Part shown: piece by piece, positions 8,243 through 17,143 of the stretch
Layout of the letters: each line of letters starts with the position of its first letter
Position numbering within the stretch: the first letter of the stretch is position 1
From: Acidilobaceae archaeon
GTDB taxonomy: Archaea > Thermoproteota > Thermoprotei_A > Sulfolobales > Acidilobaceae
DNA length: 64,000 nt
Assembly (NCBI GenBank): GCA_027014125.1
Contig: JALWEI010000036.1
Location: forward strand, 19,128 to 83,127
Direction of reading: 5' to 3'
Notes under the pieces: generated by a model
Told to the model about the DNA's origin: nothing
The model's database searches: none
Seen by the model: only the letters and a program-made list of their open reading frames with translations
Made by a program: the position numbers and the translations under genes

Positions 8243-9749
8243 CCCTTATCCTCTCCCTCCCTAGCAGTAGCCCGGTGCGTGGGGTTTTAAGTAGTTTCTT
8301 GAAGTCGAGTATCCTGACTCTTACTGGGGGTAGGTCTCCTATTCTTAGTATGGCCATTCCTATGGGTAGTGATAGTAGGTCTCTGGCGTCCTCTAGGCCT
8401 AACCTCCTGACCGTCTCCGTGTAGCCCCTGGTGTAGCCTCCGAATACTGCTAGGGTTCTCGTGTTGTCTGTTACTGGCTGGGGCACGTCGCTGGGGCTCT
8501 GGGTTGCGTAGATCACGTGTAGGCCCCTGCTCCTCCCTTCCCTGAGTGCCATGATCATGTGTAGCCCCCTGCCCTGGGCGGCTCTCCAGGCCTCATCTAC
8601 TACCAGGGCTACCCTGCCTGGTAGCCTGGACTCGCTGGCCTCTAGGGCTAGGCTGGCCATTATGAGGGAGGCGGCGGTGTTGCGGTCCTCGTTGGGTAGG
8701 CTTGAGAGGTCGTATACTACCAGTCCCCGCTCTAGTATGGAGCCTGGGCATGGCCTTATGCTTGACCTTCCCCCGCCCGCTTCTAGGCTTGACTCTACCA
8801 GCTCCTGGGCGGCGCCGTCTAGCCTGGGGAGGGGTATGCAGCCGCCTGGAGGTGGCCTCGCTATCCTGCTCGCCACTCCTGCTAGCATCTCTGCAAGGTC
8901 CCCTTTTGGGTCGACCACTGCGACCATGTATGGGTCTAGGCTGTTCTCCGACCTGACTCCTAGTTGTGATGCTATCCCGGCTAGGAGGACCGTTTTCCCC
9001 CTGCCGGTGGGTCCGAATATGGCCATGTGGGCCTCGAAGTCGCTGGGCCATGAGAGGACTACTGGGGTCTGGGCCTCGTCGTCCAGGGTTCCGATGGTGA
9101 CGCCGCTCTTGTCCCAGGGCTGCTGTACTGGTAGGGGGGCCTCCTCGCCTCCTAGTATTATAGACATGCTTCCCCCGGCCACTGTTAGGGCCTCCTCTAT
9201 CCTAGGCTGGGCCCTCTTGAGTGTTATCCCCAGCTCTGCCTCTACCAGGCTCTTGAAGGCCTCCGCTGCCTTCTCTGCATCCTCCTCGCCCTCGGGGATC
9301 CATATTATGAGTGAGAGGCCGCCTGTGTATGGGGTGTGTAGCCTCGCTACGGAGCGGTAGAGGTTGTTTAGGTAGTTGAGCCTCTCATGGTACTTGACGT
9401 GCTTTGTGGCTGCGTAGGCCAGCTCGGTCTTCCTTATCTCCTCCTCTATGTACTTGAGTAGCCTGCTCCTGCCCGCCTTGACCATGTTGGATATGAATGT
9501 TACGTTAACCCTGCTGGATGCTGCTAGGGTTACCAGCCTCTGGGAGACGTTTCCCTCGCCCCGCGGTAGGCCCTCGCCCCTGTATACTATGCCTCTGTGG
9601 GTCCTCCCGTCTATGACTGCCCTCAGCTCTCCCTTGCCCGGGTCTAGCCTTACTGGTAGCCTCACATCCCCCGCTACCCTCATGTTGTAGAGGAGTAGCG
9701 CTGCTGATGCTATTGCCATTGCTAGGATTGCCATGTCGACGGGCTCCAT
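8121..9749 (-). CDS. cedB: CedB-like DNA-import ATPase (VirB4/HerA-type AAA ATPase)
   Basis: The protein has 542 residues. An N-terminal membrane segment spans about 6-21. A RecA-fold ATPase follows, with Walker A FGPTGRGKT (245-253) and Walker B VALVVDEAWR (about 380-389). The glutamine-bearing sensor IYATQSPSD is typical of HerA/VirB4/TraG motors. Its position after cedA1 and cedA identifies it as the motor of the crenarchaeal Ced DNA-import system, known from Sulfolobus and Aeropyrum. The last 40 or so residues are low-complexity and hydrophilic and are encoded in the overlap with rpl2. This tail may be a frame that drifted or an indel artefact. Confidence 0.88.
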   Translation of the reverse strand: MEPVDMAILAMAIASAALLLYNMRVAGDVRLPVRLDPGKGELRAVIDGRTHRGIVYRGEGLPRGEGNVSQRLVTLAASSRVNVTFISNMVKAGRSRLLKYIEEEIRKTELAYAATKHVKYHERLNYLNNLYRSVARLHTPYTGGLSLIIWIPEGEEDAEKAAEAFKSLVEAELGITLKRAQPRIEEALTVAGGSMSIILGGEEAPLPVQQPWDKSGVTIGTLDDEAQTPVVLSWPSDFEAHMAIFGPTGRGKTVLLAGIASQLGVRSENSLDPYMVAVVDPKGDLAEMLAGVASRIARPPPGGCIPLPRLDGAAQELVESSLEAGGGRSSIRPCPGSILERGLVVYDLSSLPNEDRNTAASLIMASLALEASESRLPGRVALVVDEAWRAAQGRGLHMIMALREGRSRGLHVIYATQSPSDVPQPVTDNTRTLAVFGGYTRGYTETVRRLGLEDARDLLSLPIGMAILRIGDLPPVRVRILDFKKLLKTPRTGLLLGRERIRDGQTAQATEGREGEPNIPKPKAHTPRTSQVSPTHRGDTQG

Positions 9750-9762
9750 CCTCTGGCACCCC

Positions 9763-11127
9763 CTAGACTATCCTGACTGGTATCCTCTCCCTCCCTCCTA
9801 GTAGCCTCGCCAGGCCGGTTGTTGCTATGAATAGCGTGAAGATGTAGATCATGGGGACGGTGAAGTAGTAGAGGATGAATGCCGCTAGTATATTGTAGTC
9901 TATGAAGTCCCCGCCGGGGCCGGATAGGTAGTCCTCCGCCTCAAGGCTGGGCGTCACGTTGCATGGGGTGGCTCCTAGTGTTATATTGTAGACGCCGTGC
10001 TGGTGTGCTTTTAGCCTGAGCTTCTCGACCTGGATCCCCTCCCAGCTTGTCTCCCCCTCCGTCGCCTCTAGGCCCTGGTACTCTACCTGGACTGGGCAGT
10101 CCTGTGGATACCTTACCTCCACGTATTCTCCTGGGTATAGCTCTATCTGGTAGGTGCTGTGGGTCTCGTTGGCAGTGTACCCTGTTATCTCTCCTATGGT
10201 ATAGGCGTATTGTAGCGTGCCTGGGCTCCAGAAGATGTGGGGGGACCATACCAGTATCTCTCCTCCCTGGCTCGAGGTGTCTACGAGGTCTGGCTCTAGG
10301 GGGAACGAGACGGCGTTCGAGACGTAGTCGAACATTACCTCTCCATCGGGGAGGGAGACTTGCCTGTCCCCGGTTGAGGACCTTGCATAGCCATCACCGT
10401 CTACCGGGTACGCCGCTATCCTGCTCCCTGTGGAGTTGTAGACTACCAGCAGGCCCCCTTTTACCGTGTCTCCCATGACGTTTAGGACCCTAACCTCCCT
10501 GTATACTACCCCCGACTCGATGCTTGAGGGCGGGTTTATTGGCGACCCTGGGGCTGAGGCCACTGTGGCTAGGAAGACTGGTAGCACCTGGAGCCCGGCG
10601 TTGAATACTAGTATGAATGATATGAGCCATGCCCCGGCTCCTCTTAGTATCCTGAAGGGGACCGAGTAGAGTGCAACCCCTACCGTGGCCAGGAGGGGGC
10701 CGTAGGTGTATATGAGGAGGTGTATGCCCCCGACTGTTAGTAGGAATAGTAGCGCCGCTGTTGCGGCCTTGTCGACGGGGGCTGCTAGGATCTTCGCTCC
10801 GCCCAGTACTCCCCCGGGGTCTGGCACGGAGTATAGGGCTGCCACCGCTGCCTTTACCGATACTATAACCCCCATCGCGTCATCGTACCAGGAGTCGTAT
10901 AGCGGCCATGAGCCTCCTAGTGTGGAGGCTATGTAGTCTGAGAGGTCTAGTAGGCTGTATATTATGAAGACTAGGGCTGCTGCTAGTATTGAGTCCGCCA
11001 TGAGTGTGGGGGCCCATCTTTTGAGGCCTGGGAGGGGTATGGGTAGGGCGTAGATTAGCACCCCTATGTAGAATGTTAGGATGGCCAGCTTGTAGGCCGC
11101 TACCAGTATCTCCGCCTCCCCTGGCAT
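9763..11127 (-). CDS. cedA: CedA-like integral membrane protein of the DNA-import system (VirB6-like)
   Basis: The protein has 454 residues. Hydrophobic segments occur near 8-28, 42-62, 120-150 and 158-185 and again at about 410-440. They surround a long, mostly beta extracellular domain (about 195-400) with N-glycosylation sequons (NST, NET, NIT, NVT). Length, topology and gene order match CedA, the channel component proposed to be homologous to VirB6. It sits 6 nt after cedA1 and 13 nt before cedB, so all three are probably one transcript. Low sequence conservation of this family limits certainty. Confidence 0.82.
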   Translation of the reverse strand: MPGEAEILVAAYKLAILTFYIGVLIYALPIPLPGLKRWAPTLMADSILAAALVFIIYSLLDLSDYIASTLGGSWPLYDSWYDDAMGVIVSVKAAVAALYSVPDPGGVLGGAKILAAPVDKAATAALLFLLTVGGIHLLIYTYGPLLATVGVALYSVPFRILRGAGAWLISFILVFNAGLQVLPVFLATVASAPGSPINPPSSIESGVVYREVRVLNVMGDTVKGGLLVVYNSTGSRIAAYPVDGDGYARSSTGDRQVSLPDGEVMFDYVSNAVSFPLEPDLVDTSSQGGEILVWSPHIFWSPGTLQYAYTIGEITGYTANETHSTYQIELYPGEYVEVRYPQDCPVQVEYQGLEATEGETSWEGIQVEKLRLKAHQHGVYNITLGATPCNVTPSLEAEDYLSGPGGDFIDYNILAAFILYYFTVPMIYIFTLFIATTGLARLLGGRERIPVRIV

Positions 11128-11133
11128 AGCGGC

Positions 11134-11391
11134 CTAGCCTCCCCCTATCGTTGTCGCTATGTATGTGATGAAGTTGAACACGGTGGCCCCTATGGCTAGC
11201 CAGAAGGCGGCCCACACGCTATCCTCTACCAGGCTGGTCCCGGCCCTCCTCAGCCTGCCTATAGGTAGCGGGCTCCCCCTTATTGCCCATCCTATGCTCC
11301 AGGTCAGCAGGAATAGGGCCCATGCAAGGGCCGTCACCCGGGTGGTGAGGTCCTCTATGAACGCGATCAGGTCCGCCACACGCCTCACCAC
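11134..11391 (-). CDS. cedA1: CedA1-like two-helix membrane protein, probable DNA-import pilin
   Basis: The protein has 85 residues with two hydrophobic helices (about 17-37 and 56-80) joined by a basic loop (RLRR). CedA1 of Aeropyrum was shown in published cryo-EM work to form a pilus related to VirB2 conjugative pilins. Gene order and size here fit that protein. GTG codons at 11391 and 11388 are the likely starts. A CTTTATAAGG box at 11405-11414 places the transcription start almost at the initiation codon, so the operon mRNA is probably leaderless. No separate cedA2 is seen nearby. Confidence 0.82.
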   Translation of the reverse strand: MVRRVADLIAFIEDLTTRVTALAWALFLLTWSIGWAIRGSPLPIGRLRRAGTSLVEDSVWAAFWLAIGATVFNFITYIATTIGGG

Positions 11392-11404
11392 CCCCGCCCC
11401 ATCC

Positions 11405-11414
11405 TTATAAAGAG
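11405..11414 (-). promoter_or_regulatory. TATA box of the cedA1-cedA-cedB-rpl2 operon
   Basis: On the minus strand this reads CTTTATAAGG, preceded by a GC-rich stretch and lying about 20-25 nt before the GTG starts at 11391/11388. It is the only promoter-like sequence ahead of the four minus-strand genes down to rpl2. Confidence 0.55.
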
Positions 11415-11433
11415 GCGGGGGGCCAGGCCGGAT

Positions 11434-12351
11434 CTACTCTTGAACTCCCCGTACTATCTTACGCGCCTTCTCCGCTATCTCCCGGTCCCTCTCCTCGTAC
11501 CTATAGTAGCCTATCAACTCGTAGAACTCCTGCCTAGTCATCATCTCCCCCAGTAGGCCCTTCTGTGTACCCTCCCTCTTGATCACCTCCAACGCCCTCC
11601 TGGCGGCGCCCATGGAGATCCTGAAGGTTGTGACTGGGAATATCACGATCTTGTACCCTGCCTCCCTGAACTCGTCGACGGTTATGTAGGGCGTCTTCCC
11701 GAACTCGGTCATGTTGGCTAGAAGCGGCGCGTTGACCCTCCTAGCGAACTCCCTGAACTCGTCTAGGCTCCTTAGCGCCTCGGGGAATATTATGTCGGCT
11801 CCCGCCTCAATGTACATCTTTGCCCTCTCCACGGCAGCGTCTAGCCCCTCAACCCCCCTGGCGTCGGTCCTAGCTATGATCAATGCATCCCTCCTGGCCT
11901 CTACCGCTGCTATGATCTTCTTCACCATGTCCTCCGGCGTGACCAGCATCTTGCCTGATAGGTGCCCACACTTCTTGGGAAGGACCTGGTCCTCGATCTG
12001 TATAGCAGCCGCCCCCGCCGCCTCCAGCTCCCTGACAGTCCTCTCAACGTTGATCGCCTCCCCGAACCCTGTGTCAGCATCCACAATCAGGGGTATCCTG
12101 GCAACCCTGGTTATGTACCTCACAGCCACGGCAAGCTCGGTAAGGGTTATCAAGCCCAGGTCAGGCATGGCCAGGGAGCCCGTCAGGGCGGCCCCGGAGA
12201 GGTATGCAGCCTCAAACCCCATCCTCTCCGCGAGGAGCGCTACCGCCGGGTTGAAGACGCCCGGGGCAACGATTATATCACGCTCCCTGAGGAGGAGCCT
12301 AAGCGCCTCCCCAGGCCTCTCCAATGGATCCCTATAGAGGAAGGCCACCAC
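11434..12351 (-). CDS. prpB: Methylisocitrate lyase/PEP mutase superfamily protein (PrpB-like)
   Basis: The protein has about 305 residues from GTG 12351 (or GTG 12348). It is a TIM-barrel enzyme that cleaves 2-methylisocitrate to pyruvate and succinate in propionate metabolism. PDLGLITLTELAVAVRYI, DADTGFGEAINVERTV and the catalytic loop PKKCGHLSGK are all present. The frame runs on upstream to 12582, but the added 77 residues are compositionally unlike protein. CTATAAATAA at 12384-12395 and GGGTGG just before 12351 support the shorter start. No citrate synthase or dehydratase partner is adjacent. Confidence 0.88.
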   Translation of the reverse strand: MVAFLYRDPLERPGEALRLLLRERDIIVAPGVFNPAVALLAERMGFEAAYLSGAALTGSLAMPDLGLITLTELAVAVRYITRVARIPLIVDADTGFGEAINVERTVRELEAAGAAAIQIEDQVLPKKCGHLSGKMLVTPEDMVKKIIAAVEARRDALIIARTDARGVEGLDAAVERAKMYIEAGADIIFPEALRSLDEFREFARRVNAPLLANMTEFGKTPYITVDEFREAGYKIVIFPVTTFRISMGAARRALEVIKREGTQKGLLGEMMTRQEFYELIGYYRYEERDREIAEKARKIVRGVQE

Positions 12352-12436
12352 CTGCCACCCAAAAGGTGGGTTGCACCGGGATCCATTATTTATAGCCCAC
12401 ACAACTAGGCATACATGCCCTGGGGGTGCCCAGGGA

Positions 12437-12538
12437 ATGGGAGGAAGGCAGAGGACTACCCTATTCATGGAGACGGGTAAGAAGGAGAAGGAGGAGCAGG
12501 CCCAGGCCAGGAAGGGCAAGGGGAAGGGTAGGAAGTGA
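12437..12538 (+). CDS. Possible 33-residue Lys/Gly-rich peptide upstream of the SPOUT gene
   Basis: ATG 12437 opens a 33-codon frame ending METGKKEKEEQAQARKGKGK and a few more basic residues. Its TGA overlaps the GTG start of the next gene (GTGA), the arrangement typical of translational coupling. The peptide is highly charged. It resembles no protein I recognise and could simply be the purine-rich 5' leader of the following mRNA. Confidence 0.3.
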   Translation: MGGRQRTTLFMETGKKEKEEQAQARKGKGKGRK

Positions 12539-13347
12539 AGTGCACCGAGTGGCCTCCACGGAGGAGGCCTAGACCCCTCCACGTCGCCCTCCCCGGCAGC
12601 GTTTTATCCACCGAGCACAGCCTACAGGCCAAGACCCTCAAGGCCGGGTATATAGCGAGAGCCCTAGCCATACACCGGGTCGACCATGCATGGCTATTCC
12701 GAGACCCAGACACGGGCAGGGAAGACCTTAGGCTACTCTCCCTGCTACTCCGCTACGCCGTAACCCCGCCCCACCTAAAGAAGAGGCTTTTCCCCATCAG
12801 CGGGGCCCTCAGGTACGTTGGCCTCATGCCACCTCTAAACCTCGCCAACCACGAGGCCCCCACCAGCCCCGAGCCTGGGGCTCTTATCGACGGGTTCGTT
12901 GAAGAGTGCCGGGGAGGCTATTGTAGGGTCTTCCTAGGCTCCCTAGGCCACGGCGTTATGCAGGGCAAGTATAGGCCTGGCAGGGTGGTTACTGTCAGGA
13001 TACTAGGAGTCAGGGGCGGCTCTGTCGAGGTGGAGGAGGCATCGTGGGACCCTATCTACACCGGGTTCGGGGTGTCCATTAAGAGTAGGCTCGATAGCCT
13101 CATCAGGGAGGCTCGTGGCCGCGGTCTCAGGATCGTTGCAACCAGCCGCCTGGGCGAGTGCGTGGGCTCTATAGTGAATGACGGCCTCCTCATAGTATTC
13201 GGCGGCCCCAGGCTGGGCCTCCTCGAGTACGTTGACAGCAGGATGTTCGACGTTGTCGCGAACACTTTACACATGCAGGGGGCCAGGACTGTTAGGACCG
13301 AGGAGGCGCTCCACGCAACCCTCACGAGGGTGGTGGACCCGTTATAA
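12535..13347 (+). CDS. SPOUT-class RNA methyltransferase (DUF171 type)
   Basis: The protein has 270 residues. It starts HVALPGSVLSTEHSLQAKT, a family signature, and carries an inserted OB-like region (about 130-175). The C-terminal SPOUT knot has IVATSRLGE and VFGGPRLGLLEYV. This archaeal/eukaryotic family is placed directly ahead of rpl3 in many archaeal genomes and is predicted to methylate rRNA. The GTG start follows AAGGGTAGGAA. It is separated from L3 by 55 bp that contain a TATA-like sequence. Confidence 0.85.
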   Translation: MKCTEWPPRRRPRPLHVALPGSVLSTEHSLQAKTLKAGYIARALAIHRVDHAWLFRDPDTGREDLRLLSLLLRYAVTPPHLKKRLFPISGALRYVGLMPPLNLANHEAPTSPEPGALIDGFVEECRGGYCRVFLGSLGHGVMQGKYRPGRVVTVRILGVRGGSVEVEEASWDPIYTGFGVSIKSRLDSLIREARGRGLRIVATSRLGECVGSIVNDGLLIVFGGPRLGLLEYVDSRMFDVVANTLHMQGARTVRTEEALHATLTRVVDPL

Positions 13348-13348
13348 C

Positions 13349-13357
13349 CATATATAG
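13349..13357 (+). promoter_or_regulatory. TATA box ahead of rpl3
   Basis: CATATATAG right after the stop of the SPOUT gene. A start about 25 nt later would give a short leader holding GGGGGTAGCAAGGAG before GTG 13403. L3-L4-L23 may therefore be transcribed independently of the SPOUT gene. Confidence 0.45.
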
Positions 13358-13402
13358 CCCGGCTCCTCCAGTAGGCGTAGCGGATACTGGGGGTAGCAAG
13401 GA

Positions 13403-14440
13403 GTGGGCGCTAGGAAGAAGAGCGCGCCGAGACGAGGAAGCCTGGGGTTCTCGCCCAGGAAGAGGGCCTCCAGGCTAGTGCCTAGGGTCAAGACGTGGCC
13501 CGACATAGACCTGGGGGAGCCAGCCCTACTCGGCTTCCTAGGCTACAAGGTCGGCATGAGCCATGCATTCGTGATAGACGATAGGAAGGGCAAGCCCACC
13601 TTCGGCAAGGAGATCTTCGTCCCCATAACCATAATCGAGACCCCTCCGGTATACGTGCTAGCTGTGAGGACCTACGGCTACGACCCCAACAGGGGCAGGT
13701 ACATACTAGGGGAGGCCTGGGCAACACCGCCCGAGGAGCTAGAGCTCCACAGGAAGATACCAACCCTAGGCTCCTTCGACACCGACGCCATGCTATCCAA
13801 GATAGAGTCCCGGCTGGACAAGGCTAGGGAGGTGAGGGTCATCATAGCATCACAGCCCAAGCTGGCAGGAGGCCTGAGCAAGAAGAAGCCAGACCTCCTA
13901 GAGGTCAAGGTTGGTGGTGTGGATGATGTGGCCAGCCTCTACGAGTACGCTAAGAAGAAGCTAGGCACAACCGTAACTGTGGGAGAGGTCTTCAAGGCGG
14001 GCCAGCTAATAGACATAATCGGGGTCACCAAGGGCAAGGGATTCCAGGGAGTAGTCAAGAGGTGGGGCGTGAAGGAGCTGCCCAGGTGGCACAAGCACAG
14101 GAAGGGTAGCAGGAGGATAGGAGCCAGGAGCCACGGCAAGGGGGTCTTCTGGGAGACGCCCCAGGCGGGCCAGACAGGCTTCCACAGGAGGACCGAGTAC
14201 AACAAGAGGATACTCCTGATAGACGACGACGCGTATAAGATAGTCCCCGCCGGCGGCTTCCTCCACTACGGCGTAGTCAAGAGCACCTACATAGCCATCG
14301 CGGGCAGCGCCCCGGGCACGCCAAAGAGGCCACTAGTCCTCAGGCACCCGGTAAGGCCGCCGAGCTGGTACCTCTCAATGGAGAAGATAGCGCCGCCAAC
14401 GATAACCTACATTAGCCTGGCTAGCAAGCAGGGCAACTAG
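13403..14440 (+). CDS. rpl3: Ribosomal protein L3 (uL3)
   Basis: The protein has 345 residues, normal for archaea. It binds 23S rRNA near the peptidyl-transferase centre and helps nucleate 50S assembly. Recognised by LLGFLGYKVGMSHAFVIDD near residue 50, the VTKGKGFQGVVKRWGVK segment, and HGKGVFWETPQAGQTGFHRRT. GTG 13403 is the start. It is followed by L4 (18 nt to ATG 14459) and L23, the usual archaeal order, but the S10 operon breaks off after L23. Confidence 0.98.
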   Translation: MGARKKSAPRRGSLGFSPRKRASRLVPRVKTWPDIDLGEPALLGFLGYKVGMSHAFVIDDRKGKPTFGKEIFVPITIIETPPVYVLAVRTYGYDPNRGRYILGEAWATPPEELELHRKIPTLGSFDTDAMLSKIESRLDKAREVRVIIASQPKLAGGLSKKKPDLLEVKVGGVDDVASLYEYAKKKLGTTVTVGEVFKAGQLIDIIGVTKGKGFQGVVKRWGVKELPRWHKHRKGSRRIGARSHGKGVFWETPQAGQTGFHRRTEYNKRILLIDDDAYKIVPAGGFLHYGVVKSTYIAIAGSAPGTPKRPLVLRHPVRPPSWYLSMEKIAPPTITYISLASKQGN

Positions 14441-14458
14441 CACGCGGGGGTGACGGCG

Positions 14459-15274
14459 ATGTACAGCAGCATGCTACTCTACCTAAGCCAGCCGGTGATA
14501 GTACCCGTATACAACGAGGAGGGCGACAAGGTGGGAGACGCCCTCCTACCCGACGCCTTCCGGGTCCCCGTGAGGAAGGACCTGATAAGGAGGGCGTTCC
14601 TAAGCGAGTTCACAGCCAGGCTCCAGCCCAAGGGAAGGGACCCCATGGCTGGTAAGAGGACCAGCGCAGAGAGCGTGGGCGCGCACCACGGAGTCTCAAG
14701 GGTACCCAGGGTAAAGGGCACCATGAGGGGAGCCCTGGTCAACATGACCCGGGGAGGCAGGCTAGCCCACCCGCCCAGGGTGGAGAAGAGGATCCACGAG
14801 GAGATCAACAAGAAGGAGAAGAGGCTAGCGACGATGAGCGCCCTGGCGGCAACGGCGATACCTGAAATGGTCAGGGCCAGGGGCCACGTGTTCACGGCAG
14901 AGGCGACCCCGGTGGTGGTAAAGCCCAGCGTACTATCTGCCGTGGAGAAGACTCAGAAGGCCAGGGAGCTGCTCGACAAGCTAGGGATCCTGGCCGACGT
15001 CGAGAGGGCTAGGAGGAGGACCAGGGTGAGGGCTGGCAAGGGTAAGATGAGGGGCAGGAGGCTCAAGAAGCCGGTGAGCATCCTATTCATACTATCCGAC
15101 CCCAACTCGCCCCTAGCCAGGAGCGTCTCCGGCCTCCCTGGAGTCACAGTAGCCACGCCAAGCCAGGTTAGCGTGCTCGAGCTGGCCCCCGGCGGGGTGC
15201 CTGGGAGGCTAACGGTTATAGACGAGAGGGCGCTAGAGGAGATCGGGCTTAGGTTCAGGGTGAAAGCGCCATGA
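14459..15274 (+). CDS. rpl4: Ribosomal protein L4 (uL4)
   Basis: The protein has about 271 residues. L4 lines the polypeptide exit tunnel with an extended loop, visible here as [21 protein letters not shown] and the following RMPRVKG-like basic segment. ATG 14459 has GGGGGTGA just upstream and is preferred to GTG 14450, which lies inside that element. The stop overlaps the L23 start by 4 nt (ATGA), indicating coupled translation. Confidence 0.97.
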   Translation: MYSSMLLYLSQPVIVPVYNEEGDKVGDALLPDAFRVPVRKDLIRRAFLSEFTARLQPKGRDPMAGKRTSAESVGAHHGVSRVPRVKGTMRGALVNMTRGGRLAHPPRVEKRIHEEINKKEKRLATMSALAATAIPEMVRARGHVFTAEATPVVVKPSVLSAVEKTQKARELLDKLGILADVERARRRTRVRAGKGKMRGRRLKKPVSILFILSDPNSPLARSVSGLPGVTVATPSQVSVLELAPGGVPGRLTVIDERALEEIGLRFRVKAP

Positions 15275-15525
15275 GCGGGGTTATAATCAGGATCCACATG
15301 AGCGAGAAGGCCAGTATACTGATGGAGACCCAGAACGTGCTCACACTAGTGGTAAGGAGGGACGCGACGAAGAGCGATATAAAGAGGGAGGTAGAGAGGC
15401 TCTACGGCGTCAAGGTGGACGAGGTAAGGACCCTGATAACGCCCAAGGGGTATAAGAAGGCTTATGTGAAGCTGGCCCCCGAGTATAGTGCCAGCGAGCT
15501 AGCTACAAGGCTGGGGCTAGTCTAG
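15271..15525 (+). CDS. rpl23: Ribosomal protein L23 (uL23)
   Basis: The protein has 84 residues, typical of archaeal L23, and sits at the exit-tunnel rim where SRP docks. The family pattern [27 protein letters not shown] and the closing [11 protein letters not shown] are present. It is the last gene of the L3-L4-L23 unit. The expected L2, S19, L22 and so on do not follow, and the next gene is convergent with a 4-nt overlap of the stops. Confidence 0.97.
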   Translation: MSGVIIRIHMSEKASILMETQNVLTLVVRRDATKSDIKREVERLYGVKVDEVRTLITPKGYKKAYVKLAPEYSASELATRLGLV

Positions 15526-16451
15526 CCCCCACCCTCGAGGTCTATATCCCCACCCGGCACCTTCGCCTTCCCATTCTCCACTATATCTATGATCTTATCG
15601 GCGATCTCTAGGAAGGCTCTAGAGGCCTCGGTGTCGGGGTACTCGAGGAAGAACATCTTCCCCTTATCGTTGGCCTCCCTTATCCTCTCGTCCACCGGTA
15701 TCTGGCCCAGGAAGGGTATCTCATACTCCTCGGCGATCTCCCTAGCCGCCCCCCTGCCGAATATGTAGTGGACCTTCCCGTCTCCACACCTGAAGTACGC
15801 CATATTCTCTATTATGCCTATAACTGGTATATTCAGCTTCTTGGCGAATGACGCCGCCTTCTTAACCACGCTCTTAGACACCTCGCTGGGTATGGTCACG
15901 AGGACTATACCCGTGATCTTTGGTATGAGCTGGGCTATAGTCAGCTGCTCGTCCCCGGTGCCCGGGGGCATGTCTATTAGGAGGTAGTCTAGCTCGCCCC
16001 AGTCTATGTATGCTAGGAGCTCCCTGATAGCGCTAGTCTTTATGGCGCCCCTCCAGATCAGGGGCACCTCGTCCCTCGGGAGTAGGAGGCCCACGGACGC
16101 GACCTTGACGCCCGGGGGCACCTCGGGGGGTATAACAGTCCCGTCCATCCTAGCGGTCATGCCATACCCTGTCGGCAGGCCCATCATCTTATGTATACTG
16201 GGCCCAGCAACGTCGGCGTCGAAGACCCCAACCCTCCTAGCCCTAACGGCCAGGGCCCCGGCGAGGTTGCTAGTCACAAAGGATTTGCCGACCCCGCCCT
16301 TGCTGCTGAGTACAACAACCTTGTACCGTATCCTCCTCATGTTCATGAGTAGCCTGCGTTGCTGCTCCTGTATCGCGCGCATCCTCTCTGCTACTTGCTT
16401 GTACTCCCTTGTGCCGAGCCTCATTCCGCTCCTCCTTGAGGGCTTGCTCAT
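15522..16451 (-). CDS. Mrp/NBP35 family P-loop ATPase (iron-sulfur cluster carrier)
   Basis: The protein has about 309 residues from ATG 16451. The family transfers Fe-S clusters to apo-proteins. The deviant Walker [28 protein letters not shown] and [13 protein letters not shown] are clear. A single cysteine (YFRCGDG) occupies the region where Mrp proteins carry a CxxC pair, so the cluster ligand set looks reduced. The frame extends upstream to 16649 but without protein-like sequence. ATG 16451 has GGGAGGGTC ahead of it and an AGTATAATAA box near 16500. Confidence 0.93.
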   Translation of the reverse strand: MSKPSRRSGMRLGTREYKQVAERMRAIQEQQRRLLMNMRRIRYKVVVLSSKGGVGKSFVTSNLAGALAVRARRVGVFDADVAGPSIHKMMGLPTGYGMTARMDGTVIPPEVPPGVKVASVGLLLPRDEVPLIWRGAIKTSAIRELLAYIDWGELDYLLIDMPPGTGDEQLTIAQLIPKITGIVLVTIPSEVSKSVVKKAASFAKKLNIPVIGIIENMAYFRCGDGKVHYIFGRGAAREIAEEYEIPFLGQIPVDERIREANDKGKMFFLEYPDTEASRAFLEIADKIIDIVENGKAKVPGGDIDLEGGG

Positions 16452-16767
16452 CTCTTTGACCCTCCCGCTCTCCCTTGAAGCCACTTTAACCGCTCTAAAG
16501 TTATTATACTGGGGGGATGAGGAGTTTGCCGAGTGTTGACCCCCGGTGCCTTGTGGGGGGTGAAGCGTGGAGACCACTCCGACCCCTCTCATAATTATTA
16601 GTTTCCTCCCTGCTGTTGACCCTTGTGGGGCGGGTGAGGATATTTGCACGTCTATGAGGGGCGCCGATGATTTGCCTCCACCGGTGCCGACGCCCCTGGT
16701 ATTATGCCGGCTCCCTACCGTTTGTGTTCTAAAAATATTTGTGTGGGGGTTGGGCCTTCTATAACGT
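16452..16767. other. Non-coding interval between Mrp and Cren7 genes
   Basis: A 316-nt stretch with no convincing gene on either strand. It holds the promoter of the Mrp gene near 16500. On the minus strand downstream of Cren7 there is a short T-run (16731-16735, TTTTT) that could end transcription. The middle part is G-rich on the plus strand; I see no tRNA or clear C/D-box motif set in it. Confidence 0.4.
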
Positions 16768-16974
16768 TTACTTGGATACTGGGTAGTCGTCGGGTACCTT
16801 TGCCCTGAAGTACTTGCCCGTCTCAGGGCTCTTGAAGAGCCCTATCTTGACTCCCTTACCCTTGCCCTTCCTGGTCTTTGGCGAGAGCTCCCACACCTTT
16901 ATGGGAGATAGTTTTACCTCTTTGCCTGTGGTGGGATCCTTGACTTTCACCGGGGGTAGTTGCTTCTGGGTCAT
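16768..16974 (-). CDS. creN7: Cren7 chromatin protein
   Basis: The protein has 68 residues. Cren7 is the conserved small DNA-bending chromatin protein of Crenarchaeota with an SH3-like fold. The core motifs [25 protein letters not shown] and the ending PDDYP match the family. A slightly longer basic loop (RKGKGKG) and a two-residue tail make it longer than the usual 60 residues. ATG 16974 is preceded by GAGGTGGA. Monocistronic, as expected for an abundant protein. Confidence 0.95.
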   Translation of the reverse strand: MTQKQLPPVKVKDPTTGKEVKLSPIKVWELSPKTRKGKGKGVKIGLFKSPETGKYFRAKVPDDYPVSK

Positions 16975-17143
16975 ACCGATCCACCTCTTATACTACCATC
17001 TATGTCGTATAGTTAATATTACCGGTGATTAGTTATAAGTTTTGTGGAGGTATTTAACCTGGAATGCCTGGGCCTAATGCGGGCCTTCAATGGGTTCATT
17101 AAAGGGTCTCTTTAGAAAGGAGCTAGGGAGTGTATGGGGGTGC

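Noticed and set aside
12352..12582. 77-residue N-terminal extension of the methylisocitrate lyase-like gene
   Set aside because: The extension is Pro/Trp/Cys-rich and unlike the family. A TATA box at 12384-12395 and a Shine-Dalgarno-like GGGTGG place the start at GTG 12351 or 12348.
16660..16700. Possible C/D-box small RNA (GATGAT motif)
   Set aside because: The C box is imperfect and no CTGA D box lies at a suitable distance.
16567..16764. 65-residue plus-strand frame in the Mrp-Cren7 gap
   Set aside because: Pro/Leu-rich with no promoter or ribosome-binding site and no protein-like pattern; treated as non-coding.
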